Positions 37,432-45,173 of a DNA stretch of 64,000 nt are shown in pieces (the first letter of the stretch is position 1; each line of letters opens with the position of its first letter). The notes beneath the pieces are model-generated. The model saw nothing but the letters and a program-made list of their open reading frames with translations. It did not search any database and had not been told where the DNA came from. This DNA is from a bacterium 1xD8-48. GTDB lineage: Bacteria > Bacillota > Clostridia > Lachnospirales > Lachnospiraceae. The stretch spans positions 186,001 through 250,000 of the forward strand of contig QZDS01000004.1 of the NCBI GenBank assembly GCA_009917455.1. Direction: 5' to 3'. Position numbers and translations under genes: made by a program.

Positions 37432-39543
37432 ATGGAACAGATACTTTGTAAAAGAGGAACAATATATACCGCAGAAGTAGTAAAACCAGTATTGGGAGAA
37501 AATATGGTTTTGGTCAAAACGGAATATTCCTGTATTTCTGCAGGCACGGAAATGAGCGGCGTTCAGCAGTCAGGTGAGAATCTAATGCAGCAGGCGATTC
37601 ACCATCCTGAACTGGTAGCCATGGGGCTTCAGATGTTGAAGGAGCGTGGAATTAAAGACACATGGGATGTTGTTCAAGGGAAATATGAGCTTGGCAATCC
37701 AATGGGATATTCTGCTGCGGGAGTAGTTGAAGAAAGTAGTTCTGCAAACTTTCAAAAGGGTGACCGTGTAGCTTGCATGGGAGCCGGATATGCAAATCAT
37801 GCGGGATACATTATCATCCCGCAGAATCTGGTTGTAAGAATGCCTAAGAATGTTACCATGAAACAGGCAGCTACAGCAGCTTTAGGCTGTATAGCAATGC
37901 AGGGGATTCGGCGTGCGGAGGTTCAGCTTGGGGATTATATTGTTATCTGTGGAGCCGGTATTTTGGGGCAATTGGCCTGTAGACTTGCAGTAGTATCAGG
38001 AGCAACGGTTATTGTAACAGATATAGACAGCAGAAGGCTTCAAATTGCAAAGAACGGGGGAGCATCTTATGTAATTAATGTTGCAGAAGAAAATCCAGTT
38101 AAAAAAGTGATTGATATTACTGGCGGACATGGAGCGGACAAAGTGGTTCTCACGGCTGCTACAAATTCCAATGATTTGATTTCACAAGGATTTCAGATGT
38201 GTAGAAAGCGCGGAACAGTTGTCTTGGTAGGTGTGGCAGGAATGAATTTGAAGCGTGAAGATATGTATCGTAAGGAACTGGAACTTAAAATTGCAACATC
38301 ATATGGTCCAGGGCGTTATGATCAAACATATGAAGAAGAAGGCAGGGATTATCCGTATGGCTTTGTCAGGTATACCGAACAGAGAAATTTAGAAGCATAT
38401 TTACGTTTGATATCAGAAAAAAAGATTGATATAGATGAAATTATAGAAAAAGTATATTCGTCAAAGCAATCTGAAGAAGCATATAATTCACTGAAGGCGG
38501 GAGAAAACAGACCTCTTATTGTTTTGTTGCATTATGAGCATGAGGATGAAAAAAGAGATTCGAATCCGGTAATTGATATCAAAAGTGAATTTGAAGCTCC
38601 TAAAGGAGCTATAAGAATTGCAATTTGTGGGGCCGGTGGTTTTGCAAAAGGAATGCATATTCCTAATTTGCAGAAAATGAAAGACAAGTATGCGATATAC
38701 GCTATCCAGAGCCGTACGGCCTCCAATGCACAGGGATTAGCACAGAGATACGGTGCTAAGCTTGCAACTACTAATTATGAAGAGATATTAAAGAATAAAA
38801 ATATTGACATGGTTATGATTTGCACGAGACATAATTTGCATGCGGACATGACAATTCGAGCATTGCGTGCAGGCAAAGCGGTATTTGTGGAAAAACCGTT
38901 AGCGTTAAATGCCGAGGAACTCAAGCTAGTGCTTGAGACTGTAAGGCAAACAAAAATGCCTTTGTTAGTGGGTTACAACCGGCGCTTTTCTGACTACGCG
39001 CAGGAAATTCATTCACAAATAATAAATCGTGTCAATCCAATAATTGTAAATTATAGAATGAATGCTGGATATTTGCCGAAGGATCACTGGACACAGGGAG
39101 CTGAAGGTGGCGGGAGAATTATTGGTGAAGGGTGTCATATTTTAGACCTTTTTACTTATTTTACTGGTAGTAAGGCGGAGACGGTTTCTGTAAACAGTAT
39201 TTCGCCGAACACAGAGAGTGTATCTGGTAGTGATAACTGTTTTATTACAGTGAAATATGAAGATGGTTCTGTTTGTAATTTGCTTTATACAGGGCAGGGA
39301 AATAAAGATTACGGTAAGGAATATTGCGAAGTATTTTGTGATGGAAAAGTTTATACCATCGATGATTATAAGTTACTTAAGTCATATGGTGGAACAGCTA
39401 AAAAAATTCAAACAACTTCTTCGGAAAAAGGGCAGTACCAGGAATTGGTGGCATTTTATGATGCAATTAAGAATGGGGATGGATATCCGATTCCACTGTG
39501 GCAGTTAGAACAAACATCAAAAATCAGCTTTATCAAAAATTAA
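37432..39543 (+). CDS. Bi-domain oxidoreductase (zinc-ADH-like + Gfo/Idh/MocA)
   Basis: The 703-residue protein fuses two dehydrogenase folds. Residues 1 to about 365 are a medium-chain dehydrogenase with the NAD site ICGAGILGQLACRLA and GGHGADKVVLTAAT. Residues from about 395 are Gfo/Idh/MocA-like, with RIAICGAGGFAKGMH, FVEKPLALNAEEL and AEGGGRIIGEGCHILD. Fusions of this type regularly sit next to heparinase-fold proteins and wecB-type genes in polysaccharide loci. They probably oxidise and reduce a nucleotide or lipid-linked sugar in sequence, for example through a keto intermediate. The substrate is not known. GGAGGG precedes ATG 37432. Confidence 0.8.
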   Translation: MEQILCKRGTIYTAEVVKPVLGENMVLVKTEYSCISAGTEMSGVQQSGENLMQQAIHHPELVAMGLQMLKERGIKDTWDVVQGKYELGNPMGYSAAGVVEESSSANFQKGDRVACMGAGYANHAGYIIIPQNLVVRMPKNVTMKQAATAALGCIAMQGIRRAEVQLGDYIVICGAGILGQLACRLAVVSGATVIVTDIDSRRLQIAKNGGASYVINVAEENPVKKVIDITGGHGADKVVLTAATNSNDLISQGFQMCRKRGTVVLVGVAGMNLKREDMYRKELELKIATSYGPGRYDQTYEEEGRDYPYGFVRYTEQRNLEAYLRLISEKKIDIDEIIEKVYSSKQSEEAYNSLKAGENRPLIVLLHYEHEDEKRDSNPVIDIKSEFEAPKGAIRIAICGAGGFAKGMHIPNLQKMKDKYAIYAIQSRTASNAQGLAQRYGAKLATTNYEEILKNKNIDMVMICTRHNLHADMTIRALRAGKAVFVEKPLALNAEELKLVLETVRQTKMPLLVGYNRRFSDYAQEIHSQIINRVNPIIVNYRMNAGYLPKDHWTQGAEGGGRIIGEGCHILDLFTYFTGSKAETVSVNSISPNTESVSGSDNCFITVKYEDGSVCNLLYTGQGNKDYGKEYCEVFCDGKVYTIDDYKLLKSYGGTAKKIQTTSSEKGQYQELVAFYDAIKNGDGYPIPLWQLEQTSKISFIKN

Positions 39544-39580
39544 CAGTCAATATGCAGGGCTTGGATGGAGTGTATGGAAA

Positions 39581-40306
39581 ATGAAAGATGAATCGTATAG
39601 TAATAGATTATTTAAGAGCTACCAAAAAACACATGGCGATAATGGTATAAATTCTCAGGCAGCGCATGAATTTTTTGAACTTTATTATGCCAGTTATTTT
39701 CAGAAGTATTTTAATCAGTATGATAAAGGTGCATCGATTTTGGAAATAGGTTGCAATGCAGGATATATGATAAAAATATTTGAAAATCATGGATATAGAA
39801 ATGTAATAGGTATTGATTTGTCACCTGATGATATTGAGTATGCTAATAAACATGTGGGGGGGGGTAAATGCTTTTTAATAGATGCATTTGAGTATTTAAG
39901 TACAAATACAAAGAAGTTTGATATTATATATTCACGAGCTATGATGGAGCATATAGAGAAGAATAGGATATTGGAGTTTTTAGAATTAGTAAATAATTCA
40001 TTGATAGAAGGAGGGATTGCGTTAATAGAAGTGCCTAATATGGATTGGATTTGGGCTTCACATGAAAGATATATGGATTTTACCCATGAAGTGGGATTTA
40101 CAAAGGAGTCATTAAGACAAATTATGAGAAATTTTTTTGATGATGTTAATATTGAGTACACAAATGATTCGAAAAGATTCCATAAGGTAAGGATACTTTT
40201 GGCTCGATTAATAGTAGGCTCATTGTTATATTCAGCAGAACCTTGTATACCTAAAGAAGCATTTTGGGCAAGATGTATTTTGGGAGTCGGGAAAAAACAT
40301 ATTTAA
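39581..40306 (+). CDS. Class I SAM-dependent methyltransferase with internal G9 tract (in frame)
   Basis: The 241-residue protein has SAM motif I ILEIGCNAGYMIKIFENHG, the acidic end of strand 2 IGIDLSPDDIEYA, and motif II-like IIYSRAMMEHIEK. It probably O-methylates a sugar of the glycan. Codons 92-95 (His-Val-Gly-Gly-Gly) are written through a nine-G run at 39856-39864. In this sequence the frame is intact (ON); gain or loss of one G would truncate the protein just after the SAM pocket. The region from here to 44.8 kb is visibly more AT-rich than the first 15 kb, which suggests a separate origin. Confidence 0.75.
   Translation: MKDESYSNRLFKSYQKTHGDNGINSQAAHEFFELYYASYFQKYFNQYDKGASILEIGCNAGYMIKIFENHGYRNVIGIDLSPDDIEYANKHVGGGKCFLIDAFEYLSTNTKKFDIIYSRAMMEHIEKNRILEFLELVNNSLIEGGIALIEVPNMDWIWASHERYMDFTHEVGFTKESLRQIMRNFFDDVNIEYTNDSKRFHKVRILLARLIVGSLLYSAEPCIPKEAFWARCILGVGKKHI
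39856..39864 (+). repeat. G9 homopolymer in methyltransferase gene (ON state)
   Basis: Nine Gs between CATGT and TAAATG encode Val-Gly-Gly-Gly-Lys in frame. It sits in the loop after the SAM-binding strands. A one-base slip in either direction would end translation early, so the gene is a candidate for phase switching. Confidence 0.7.
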
Positions 40307-40336
40307 GAAGATTATTATCTAAATTGGAGTGACGTA

Positions 40337-41074
40337 ATGTATAACAAGGAATTTTTTGAACAAAAATTTGAAAATTATAACGAAATTGAAGGTAATGCTT
40401 GGAAAATGCATTGGCGTGCCTCTCAGATCCACAGGATGGAAAAGGCGTTAGAGTATGTAAAAAGGGCTATTTCCAGCTATAGGGTGCCAGTGAATATTTG
40501 TGAAATAGGGTGTGCATCTGCAGATTTTACAGATAAATATTATAAAGAGAATTTAATGCGTATAGTAGGAATTGATTTGTCTGATAGAGCAATTGAGATA
40601 TGTAAAAAGAAGTATCAAGATACAAATGTTAAGTTTATACAGGGAAATATTTTAAATATAGATTTAACTAAAAAATATGATTTAGTTATTTGCATGGATG
40701 TTTTACATTATTTTAGCGATGAAGATAAAATGCGGTCAATGAAAAATATTCAAATGATTTTAAAGGCTGAAGGAAAAGCAATTTTAATGATTCCGATTGG
40801 CGGTAATGATGATGCAAAAGATTTTATAGAAAAAACAAAAAAAGTATTTAAAAAAAGTACATATGATTATGTTTATACACAATTTTATCAGAAATACTTT
40901 GAGGGGGGGCTGTTGCATGTTTATGATTTCTTCTGTAATAAAAAGGAGTGGGGAGGATTAATTTTTGCAAAACAGTTAAAAAAGATACTTCATTCAATGG
41001 TAGTATTTAATTTTATAAATAAATTGGATAGGAAACATATACCATCACATATAATTGTCATAGCTGAGGAATAA
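40337..41074 (+). CDS. Class I SAM-dependent methyltransferase with internal G7 tract
   Basis: The protein has 245 residues with SAM motif I ICEIGCASADFTDKY, acidic IGIDLSDRAIEIC, and motif II YDLVICMDVLHYFSDEDKM. It is another probable sugar methyltransferase, beginning 30 bases after the previous one with TTGGAGTGA as ribosome site. Near residues 189-192 the codons GAG GGG GGG CTG form a seven-G run (40903-40909), in frame. The two adjacent methyltransferases are not close copies, so they are likely to modify different positions. Confidence 0.75.
   Translation: MYNKEFFEQKFENYNEIEGNAWKMHWRASQIHRMEKALEYVKRAISSYRVPVNICEIGCASADFTDKYYKENLMRIVGIDLSDRAIEICKKKYQDTNVKFIQGNILNIDLTKKYDLVICMDVLHYFSDEDKMRSMKNIQMILKAEGKAILMIPIGGNDDAKDFIEKTKKVFKKSTYDYVYTQFYQKYFEGGLLHVYDFFCNKKEWGGLIFAKQLKKILHSMVVFNFINKLDRKHIPSHIIVIAEE
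40903..40909 (+). repeat. G7 homopolymer in methyltransferase gene
   Basis: Seven Gs encode Glu-Gly-Gly-Leu in frame, about 55 codons before the stop. The length is borderline for slippage; it is listed because it belongs to the same strand-biased set of G runs. Confidence 0.45.
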
Positions 41075-41080
41075 AATATT

Positions 41081-41104
41081 GATAAATTAAAAATTTATCT
41101 TTTT
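41081..41104 (+). terminator. Weak AT-only hairpin with T run between methyltransferase and flippase
   Basis: GATAAATT (41081-41088), a three-base loop, and AATTTATC (41092-41099) form a perfect 8-bp stem, followed by five Ts (41100-41104). The stem has only two G/C pairs at most, so it would be a poor intrinsic terminator. It could pause polymerase or reduce read-through into the flippase gene. Confidence 0.25.
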
Positions 41105-41178
41105 GTAGCAGTGTTTCCCTTAGGGCTATTTGATAATTTTTGATTAAAAAATATAAAGCGAAAGTAACAGGTGAAAAT

Positions 41179-42441
41179 ATGACTTCTTTGCGGGGAAAAT
41201 TTTTAAAGAAATCTTTTGCTCACAATGCTATTAGTATTTTGGAATATAAAATTTTATGTTATGTAGCAGGGATTATCTCATCTATATATTTGGCAAAAGT
41301 ATTAGGACCAGATGGAAAGGGCAAATTAGCAGTAGTTACTTCCGTATATGGTATGATATTACAATTTGGGAATTTGGGAATAGGCTCAGCACACACGTAT
41401 TATATATCCAAAGATAGAAGACAAATATGTAAGTGCGAAGGAAACATTATATTTATGACCTTGCTTTCTGCGCTTGTTATACCTTTAGGTTTAACATATT
41501 TTATTATGCATCCGACTTTGCTTAATTTAAATCCATTTCTCCTTATTATAGCCTTTTTATTAGTTCCCTTTAGTATGTTGCTTATGCTGCAAGAAAATTT
41601 ATTTGTAGCTATCAATCAGGTAAAATATTTTAATATATTACAAATGCTAGATAATAGTTTATATTTCTTTATTATTGTTATTTTAGCTTTTTTCTTTGAA
41701 TTGTCTATAGAATTAGTAGCAGCATGTATGCTTTTAGCAATGGTTTTAGTTAGCTTTTACAGTTTATTTTTGTATTTTCGTAAAATCGAAAACAAAATTT
41801 ATATTTCACTACGGTATCTTTTAAGCATATTGCCTTATGGAATAAAAAGTTACTGCTCTTGTTTAGTATCATATTTAGTATTGAGAGTTGATGTGTTTAT
41901 GTTAAATTATTTTAGTAATGATTATGAAGTAGGAATTTATTCACTTGCGGTAAACTTGGTGGATATGAGTTACATGGTATCTTCATCTATATCAATCATT
42001 TTATTTCCTAAATTAGGAACATTAAAAAGTATTTTGGAGAAAAAAATACTGATGAAAAACTTGTTTTTAGTATCCACCCCAATATTAATATTAATTTATT
42101 TACTTATGGGAGGGTTGGCGCCTTATGCAATTAATATATTATATGGAGAACAATATATAGATACAGTGAAGATATTACAAATATTAATTCCGGGTGCTTT
42201 TTGTTGGGCATCTTCGAATTATTTTTTTCAGTTTTTTGCTAGCGAGAATAAACTTTTACCTACAGTTTTAATTCCAGTGTTATCCCTAATAGCTAATGTT
42301 ATACTTAATTATTATTTAATTCCAATTATAGGAAATAAAGGTGCAGCATTTGCGTCTACATGTTCGTATGCAATTTGTTTAGTTGGTATGGTAGTTAGTT
42401 ATTCTGTCCACATAATTAAGAATATAAGGGAAAGCAAATGA
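41179..42441 (+). CDS. wzx: Wzx-type oligosaccharide flippase
   Basis: ATG 41179 with AGGTGA four bases upstream gives 420 residues; an in-frame TTG at 41140 is less likely. The protein has about twelve hydrophobic helices. It carries the typical MATE-like polysaccharide transporter opening, YVAGIISSIYLAKVLGPDGKGKLA, and the late block LQILIPGAFCWASSNYFFQFFASENK. Wzx proteins flip undecaprenyl-diphosphate repeat units for Wzy-dependent polymerisation. No clear Wzy or Wzz is visible in the window. It is the third flippase candidate, after the two ABC types. Base composition is among the most AT-rich in the window. Confidence 0.85.
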   Translation: MTSLRGKFLKKSFAHNAISILEYKILCYVAGIISSIYLAKVLGPDGKGKLAVVTSVYGMILQFGNLGIGSAHTYYISKDRRQICKCEGNIIFMTLLSALVIPLGLTYFIMHPTLLNLNPFLLIIAFLLVPFSMLLMLQENLFVAINQVKYFNILQMLDNSLYFFIIVILAFFFELSIELVAACMLLAMVLVSFYSLFLYFRKIENKIYISLRYLLSILPYGIKSYCSCLVSYLVLRVDVFMLNYFSNDYEVGIYSLAVNLVDMSYMVSSSISIILFPKLGTLKSILEKKILMKNLFLVSTPILILIYLLMGGLAPYAINILYGEQYIDTVKILQILIPGAFCWASSNYFFQFFASENKLLPTVLIPVLSLIANVILNYYLIPIIGNKGAAFASTCSYAICLVGMVVSYSVHIIKNIRESK

Positions 42442-43979
42442 GAGAAAATAATATTATAATTACAATTGATTATGAAACATGGCAACCTGTACCTGAGGGA
42501 GAAAGAATTAATTGGGAAGAGGACTTACTTGTAAATACAGAATATCTTATGGAAACTTGTGAACGAGTGGGCGCGAAATTAACACTTATGGTTGAAGTAT
42601 GTGAATACTTTTGGTTATTAGAAAAAGATGAAGATTTTGCCCAAAAAGTAGAAAAACAGCTAAGGGTAGCAGTGGCAAGGGGACATGATGTACAATTACA
42701 TATACACCCTAACTGGTTGCCTCAATTAGGCGCGGAATATAAGGAAGGAATGTGGTATTGGAACTGGCAATATGGTTCGTGTAATGATTATCCGTATAAT
42801 TTAATTGAGTTGATAGGAAAATGTAAGGAACGGCTTGAATTTATTATTTGCGAAGTAAAAAAAGATTATAGGGTTCTAGCTTTTAGAGCAGGTGCTTATC
42901 GTGTTCAGCCATTTGCAAGAATATCGGATGCCCTTGTTAAAAATGGAATTATTTTTGACTGTTCTGTTTATAAAGGAGGAAAATCAATAGATAGAGGGTA
43001 TGATTTTTCAAAATGTAAAAGCCATAATCAACCATATAGAGCAAGTATGATAGATCCGCAAAAAATTGATAAGAATAATTCAATGCTTATTGAATTGCCT
43101 ATTACAACATGGAAAAAGGGAGAGAGATGGTTTTTAGATAATAATGAAGCAGAAATTTTTGGAAGAAGATTTATAAATTTTAATAAGAAGTTTTTTAGTA
43201 GTCCGCAAAATTTCTTTGTGATGATTGGGCACTCTAAAGGAAAACATAATTATACAAGTATAGAAGAACAATTAAAAATCTTAAATAATTATCCAAATAC
43301 AAAGTTCGCTACCATATCGGAATGCGCTAAATCCATAGAAGATACAGTTATGCGTGAAAAAAATGTGATGCGTAAAAGTATTCAAGAAGTTCAGGAAATT
43401 ATGGAACATTTGTATAACATAATAGAGCCGGAAAATGGTGTAGATTGTGATAGAGCAGATGTGGTTTTGAAGAAAAGAAAAGCTTTATGTTGCGGATATG
43501 CAGTCACTTTGTATAAAATATTGAAACAATATGGTTATAAGGTAAAATGTTTAACAATATATGCCGGAAATATGCCAAAGGGGCGGGGAAGAAACAAAGT
43601 AGATACACATGAGATTGTGGAATTAAAATTAAATAATAAAAATTATCTACTTGATTGTACAACGAATACAATAATTCCATATAGAATTAGGGAGGTTTTA
43701 AGAAATCCGCAATTAGCAGTTCAAAAAATTCAACCCGATGATAGATATACTAGAAGAGAGTACTTTAATTATGATACAAGTTTTTTTTATGAAAGAGTAA
43801 TATATTTTGTAAGAAAAGATGGATGTGAATATCAAATACAGGGAGAAACAGTTACACAGTATTTTAAGAGACAAGTTTATGTTTATTTGTATCATGTTTT
43901 TCCAAATCATATTAGACTGTATAATATTTACAAAGTAAAGCAAAAACAACGTAAAAAAAGGAGGAATAACGAAATATGA
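42438..43979 (+). CDS. Polysaccharide deacetylase-like domain fused to a transglutaminase-like domain
   Basis: This 513-residue protein has two parts. Residues 1-300 look like a CE4/NodB-type deacetylase: IIITIDYETWQPV with Asp11 as likely metal or catalytic residue, GHDVQLHIHPNW with His83, His88 and His90, and FRAGAYRVQPFA. Residues from about 310 look transglutaminase-like: ALCCGYAVTLYKIL with Cys351, DTHEIVEL with His391, and YLLDCTTN with Asp406 give a Cys-His-Asp triad in the right order. No signal peptide is present. The first part could deacetylate an intracellular sugar intermediate. The second could form or break an amide bond. The gene overlaps both neighbours by four bases. Confidence 0.65.
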   Translation: MRENNIIITIDYETWQPVPEGERINWEEDLLVNTEYLMETCERVGAKLTLMVEVCEYFWLLEKDEDFAQKVEKQLRVAVARGHDVQLHIHPNWLPQLGAEYKEGMWYWNWQYGSCNDYPYNLIELIGKCKERLEFIICEVKKDYRVLAFRAGAYRVQPFARISDALVKNGIIFDCSVYKGGKSIDRGYDFSKCKSHNQPYRASMIDPQKIDKNNSMLIELPITTWKKGERWFLDNNEAEIFGRRFINFNKKFFSSPQNFFVMIGHSKGKHNYTSIEEQLKILNNYPNTKFATISECAKSIEDTVMREKNVMRKSIQEVQEIMEHLYNIIEPENGVDCDRADVVLKKRKALCCGYAVTLYKILKQYGYKVKCLTIYAGNMPKGRGRNKVDTHEIVELKLNNKNYLLDCTTNTIIPYRIREVLRNPQLAVQKIQPDDRYTRREYFNYDTSFFYERVIYFVRKDGCEYQIQGETVTQYFKRQVYVYLYHVFPNHIRLYNIYKVKQKQRKKRRNNEI

Positions 43980-44284
43980 ATACGTATGATTTTAATACTA
44001 TGGAGGGAAATGAATATAAAAATAATGCACGGAATCATTGGAATGCAGCACCTTGCGACTCCAAGATGGTTTCTGGCGATATGACACTTTTGGGGAAAAG
44101 TTACTTTGACCAGGTAGAAGAAGCGCGTTATAAGGATCAGCCATGGCTGTTAGAAGAGATTGAAAGCCTTGATGTAAATAATAAACAAGTACTTGAAGTT
44201 GGATATGGCATGGGAACTGACCATTTAAAATTGGCAGAGCGGGGGGGGGGTAATGCATGGTATATCAATTACTCCGGAAGATAA
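43976..44284 (+). CDS. Class I SAM methyltransferase, N-terminal part, cut off by a G10 tract (OFF)
   Basis: The fragment contains SAM motif I (QVLEVGYGMGTDHLKLAE) and then enters ten Gs (44241-44250), after which this frame gives a dozen nonsense residues and stops at 44284. With nine Gs it would continue as ERGGVMHGISITPED into the downstream frame (44253-44810), giving a 277-residue methyltransferase of normal length. In this sequence the gene is therefore OFF. The ATG overlaps the stop of the fusion protein before it. Confidence 0.8.
   Translation: MNTYDFNTMEGNEYKNNARNHWNAAPCDSKMVSGDMTLLGKSYFDQVEEARYKDQPWLLEEIESLDVNNKQVLEVGYGMGTDHLKLAERGGGNAWYINYSGR
44241..44250 (+). repeat. G10 homopolymer at the methyltransferase frame break (OFF state)
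   Basis: Ten Gs follow GCAGAGC and precede TAATGCATGG. Nine would fuse the two halves of a methyltransferase without a seam, because the Gly-Gly loop falls just after SAM motif I. This is the longest G run I found in the window and the clearest example of a broken switch gene. Confidence 0.8.
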
Positions 44285-44810
44285 AAAAATCATAGAACAT
44301 CGTTTTGAAATATATGGCTATCATACAGAGGCAATTGTAGGTGATGCTGAAAAAATGCCCTATAAAAATAGTCAATTTGATTTTGTGTATTCTTTTGGTG
44401 TAATTCACCATTGCCCTAATTTTGAAAAGGTATTAGATGAGGTTTATAGGGTTATGAAACCAGGTGCCCAGGCATATCTGGCAATTTACAATAAAAATTC
44501 AATGTTTTTTTGGTGGACAGTTTTTTTATGGGATTATTTACGTCACTTCAAATTTTTAAAAATGAAACTTAAAGAGCGATTGTCCCTAATAGAATATCCG
44601 AATAATGATAAAACTCTTGTAGTAAAATTGCTAACCAAAAAGGAATTTGTCAGGAAGCTTAAACAATCAGGATTTGTAATTAAGCGAATTCATATTGCAC
44701 ATTTAAATAGGGCAAGTATAACACATGATGAATGGTTTAGTGATGGATTTATTAAAAAATATGAGGAGAAATTAGGCTGGTATCTTGTGGCCGAGGTAGA
44801 GAAACATTAA
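44253..44810 (+). CDS. Class I SAM methyltransferase, C-terminal part (separated by G10 tract)
   Basis: The fragment begins MHGISITPEDKKIIE, which is the natural continuation of the upstream half (acidic strand-2 end). It goes on with FVYSFGVIHHCPNFEKVLDEVYRVMKPGAQAYL, covering SAM motifs II and III. Without the N-terminal motif I it cannot bind SAM normally. The ATG 44253 is probably not used as a start; its only upstream purine block is the G run itself. Joined to 43976-44240 by loss of one G it would give a complete enzyme. Confidence 0.75.
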   Translation: MHGISITPEDKKIIEHRFEIYGYHTEAIVGDAEKMPYKNSQFDFVYSFGVIHHCPNFEKVLDEVYRVMKPGAQAYLAIYNKNSMFFWWTVFLWDYLRHFKFLKMKLKERLSLIEYPNNDKTLVVKLLTKKEFVRKLKQSGFVIKRIHIAHLNRASITHDEWFSDGFIKKYEEKLGWYLVAEVEKH

Positions 44811-45173
44811 AAAAATAAAGTAGTAAGTCTGCAAAAGAATCTAAAGATTGGAAGAACGAAAATTGTCTTCAGCATTTTTGGTATTTGGCAATGATAGGGA
44901 AGTGCGCGGGACAACACACATTAGTACATCGAATAAAATCAAATAGCGATATAACCAATTAATTATTATTCGATGTATTAGTTTGAACTACGGTGGTGGA
45001 AGGGAAGATACCTTTCTGCGTTGTAAGTTTGCTGGTTCGTCAGCTTTCTGTAGATTTTTTGACTTTGGAAATTTAATATTTATGTGATAACTTTTCGAAG
45101 AATTGAATTGATGTATATAGCAAATGTGTGCGAAAATAGAAAACTATCAACTTGGGAAGGGATATAATATAGC
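44811..45173 (+). other. Longest gene-free stretch (363 bases) with an inverted repeat
   Basis: No intact gene is visible. A perfect 12-bp inverted repeat, TACATCGAATAA (44925-44936) and TTATTCGATGTA (44966-44977), is separated by 29 bases. One frame around 44990-45090 reads through with coding-like residues (YGGGREDTFLRCKFAG) but begins after a stop and has no start; it may be the remnant of a gene. A promoter-like pair lies at 45059-45086. The gap separates two gene groups and may be a module junction. Confidence 0.4.
45059..45086 (+). promoter_or_regulatory. Candidate promoter before the GT4 gene at 45174
   Basis: TTGACT (45059-45064) is a strong -35 box. After 16 bases comes TATGTG (45081-45086), a moderate -10 box followed by ATAAC. 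The leader to GTG 45174 would be about 80 bases. It is the only promoter-like pair I found in this gap and could restart transcription for the 45-57 kb genes. Confidence 0.35.

Noticed and set aside
41081-41104. Strong transcription terminator before wzx
   Set aside because: The stem is nearly all A-T pairs and too weak for efficient termination; it is listed only as a low-confidence site.
44925-44977. Invertible promoter flanked by recombinase sites
   Set aside because: The 29-base spacer between the repeat arms is too short for a typical invertible segment, and no recombinase gene is in the window.
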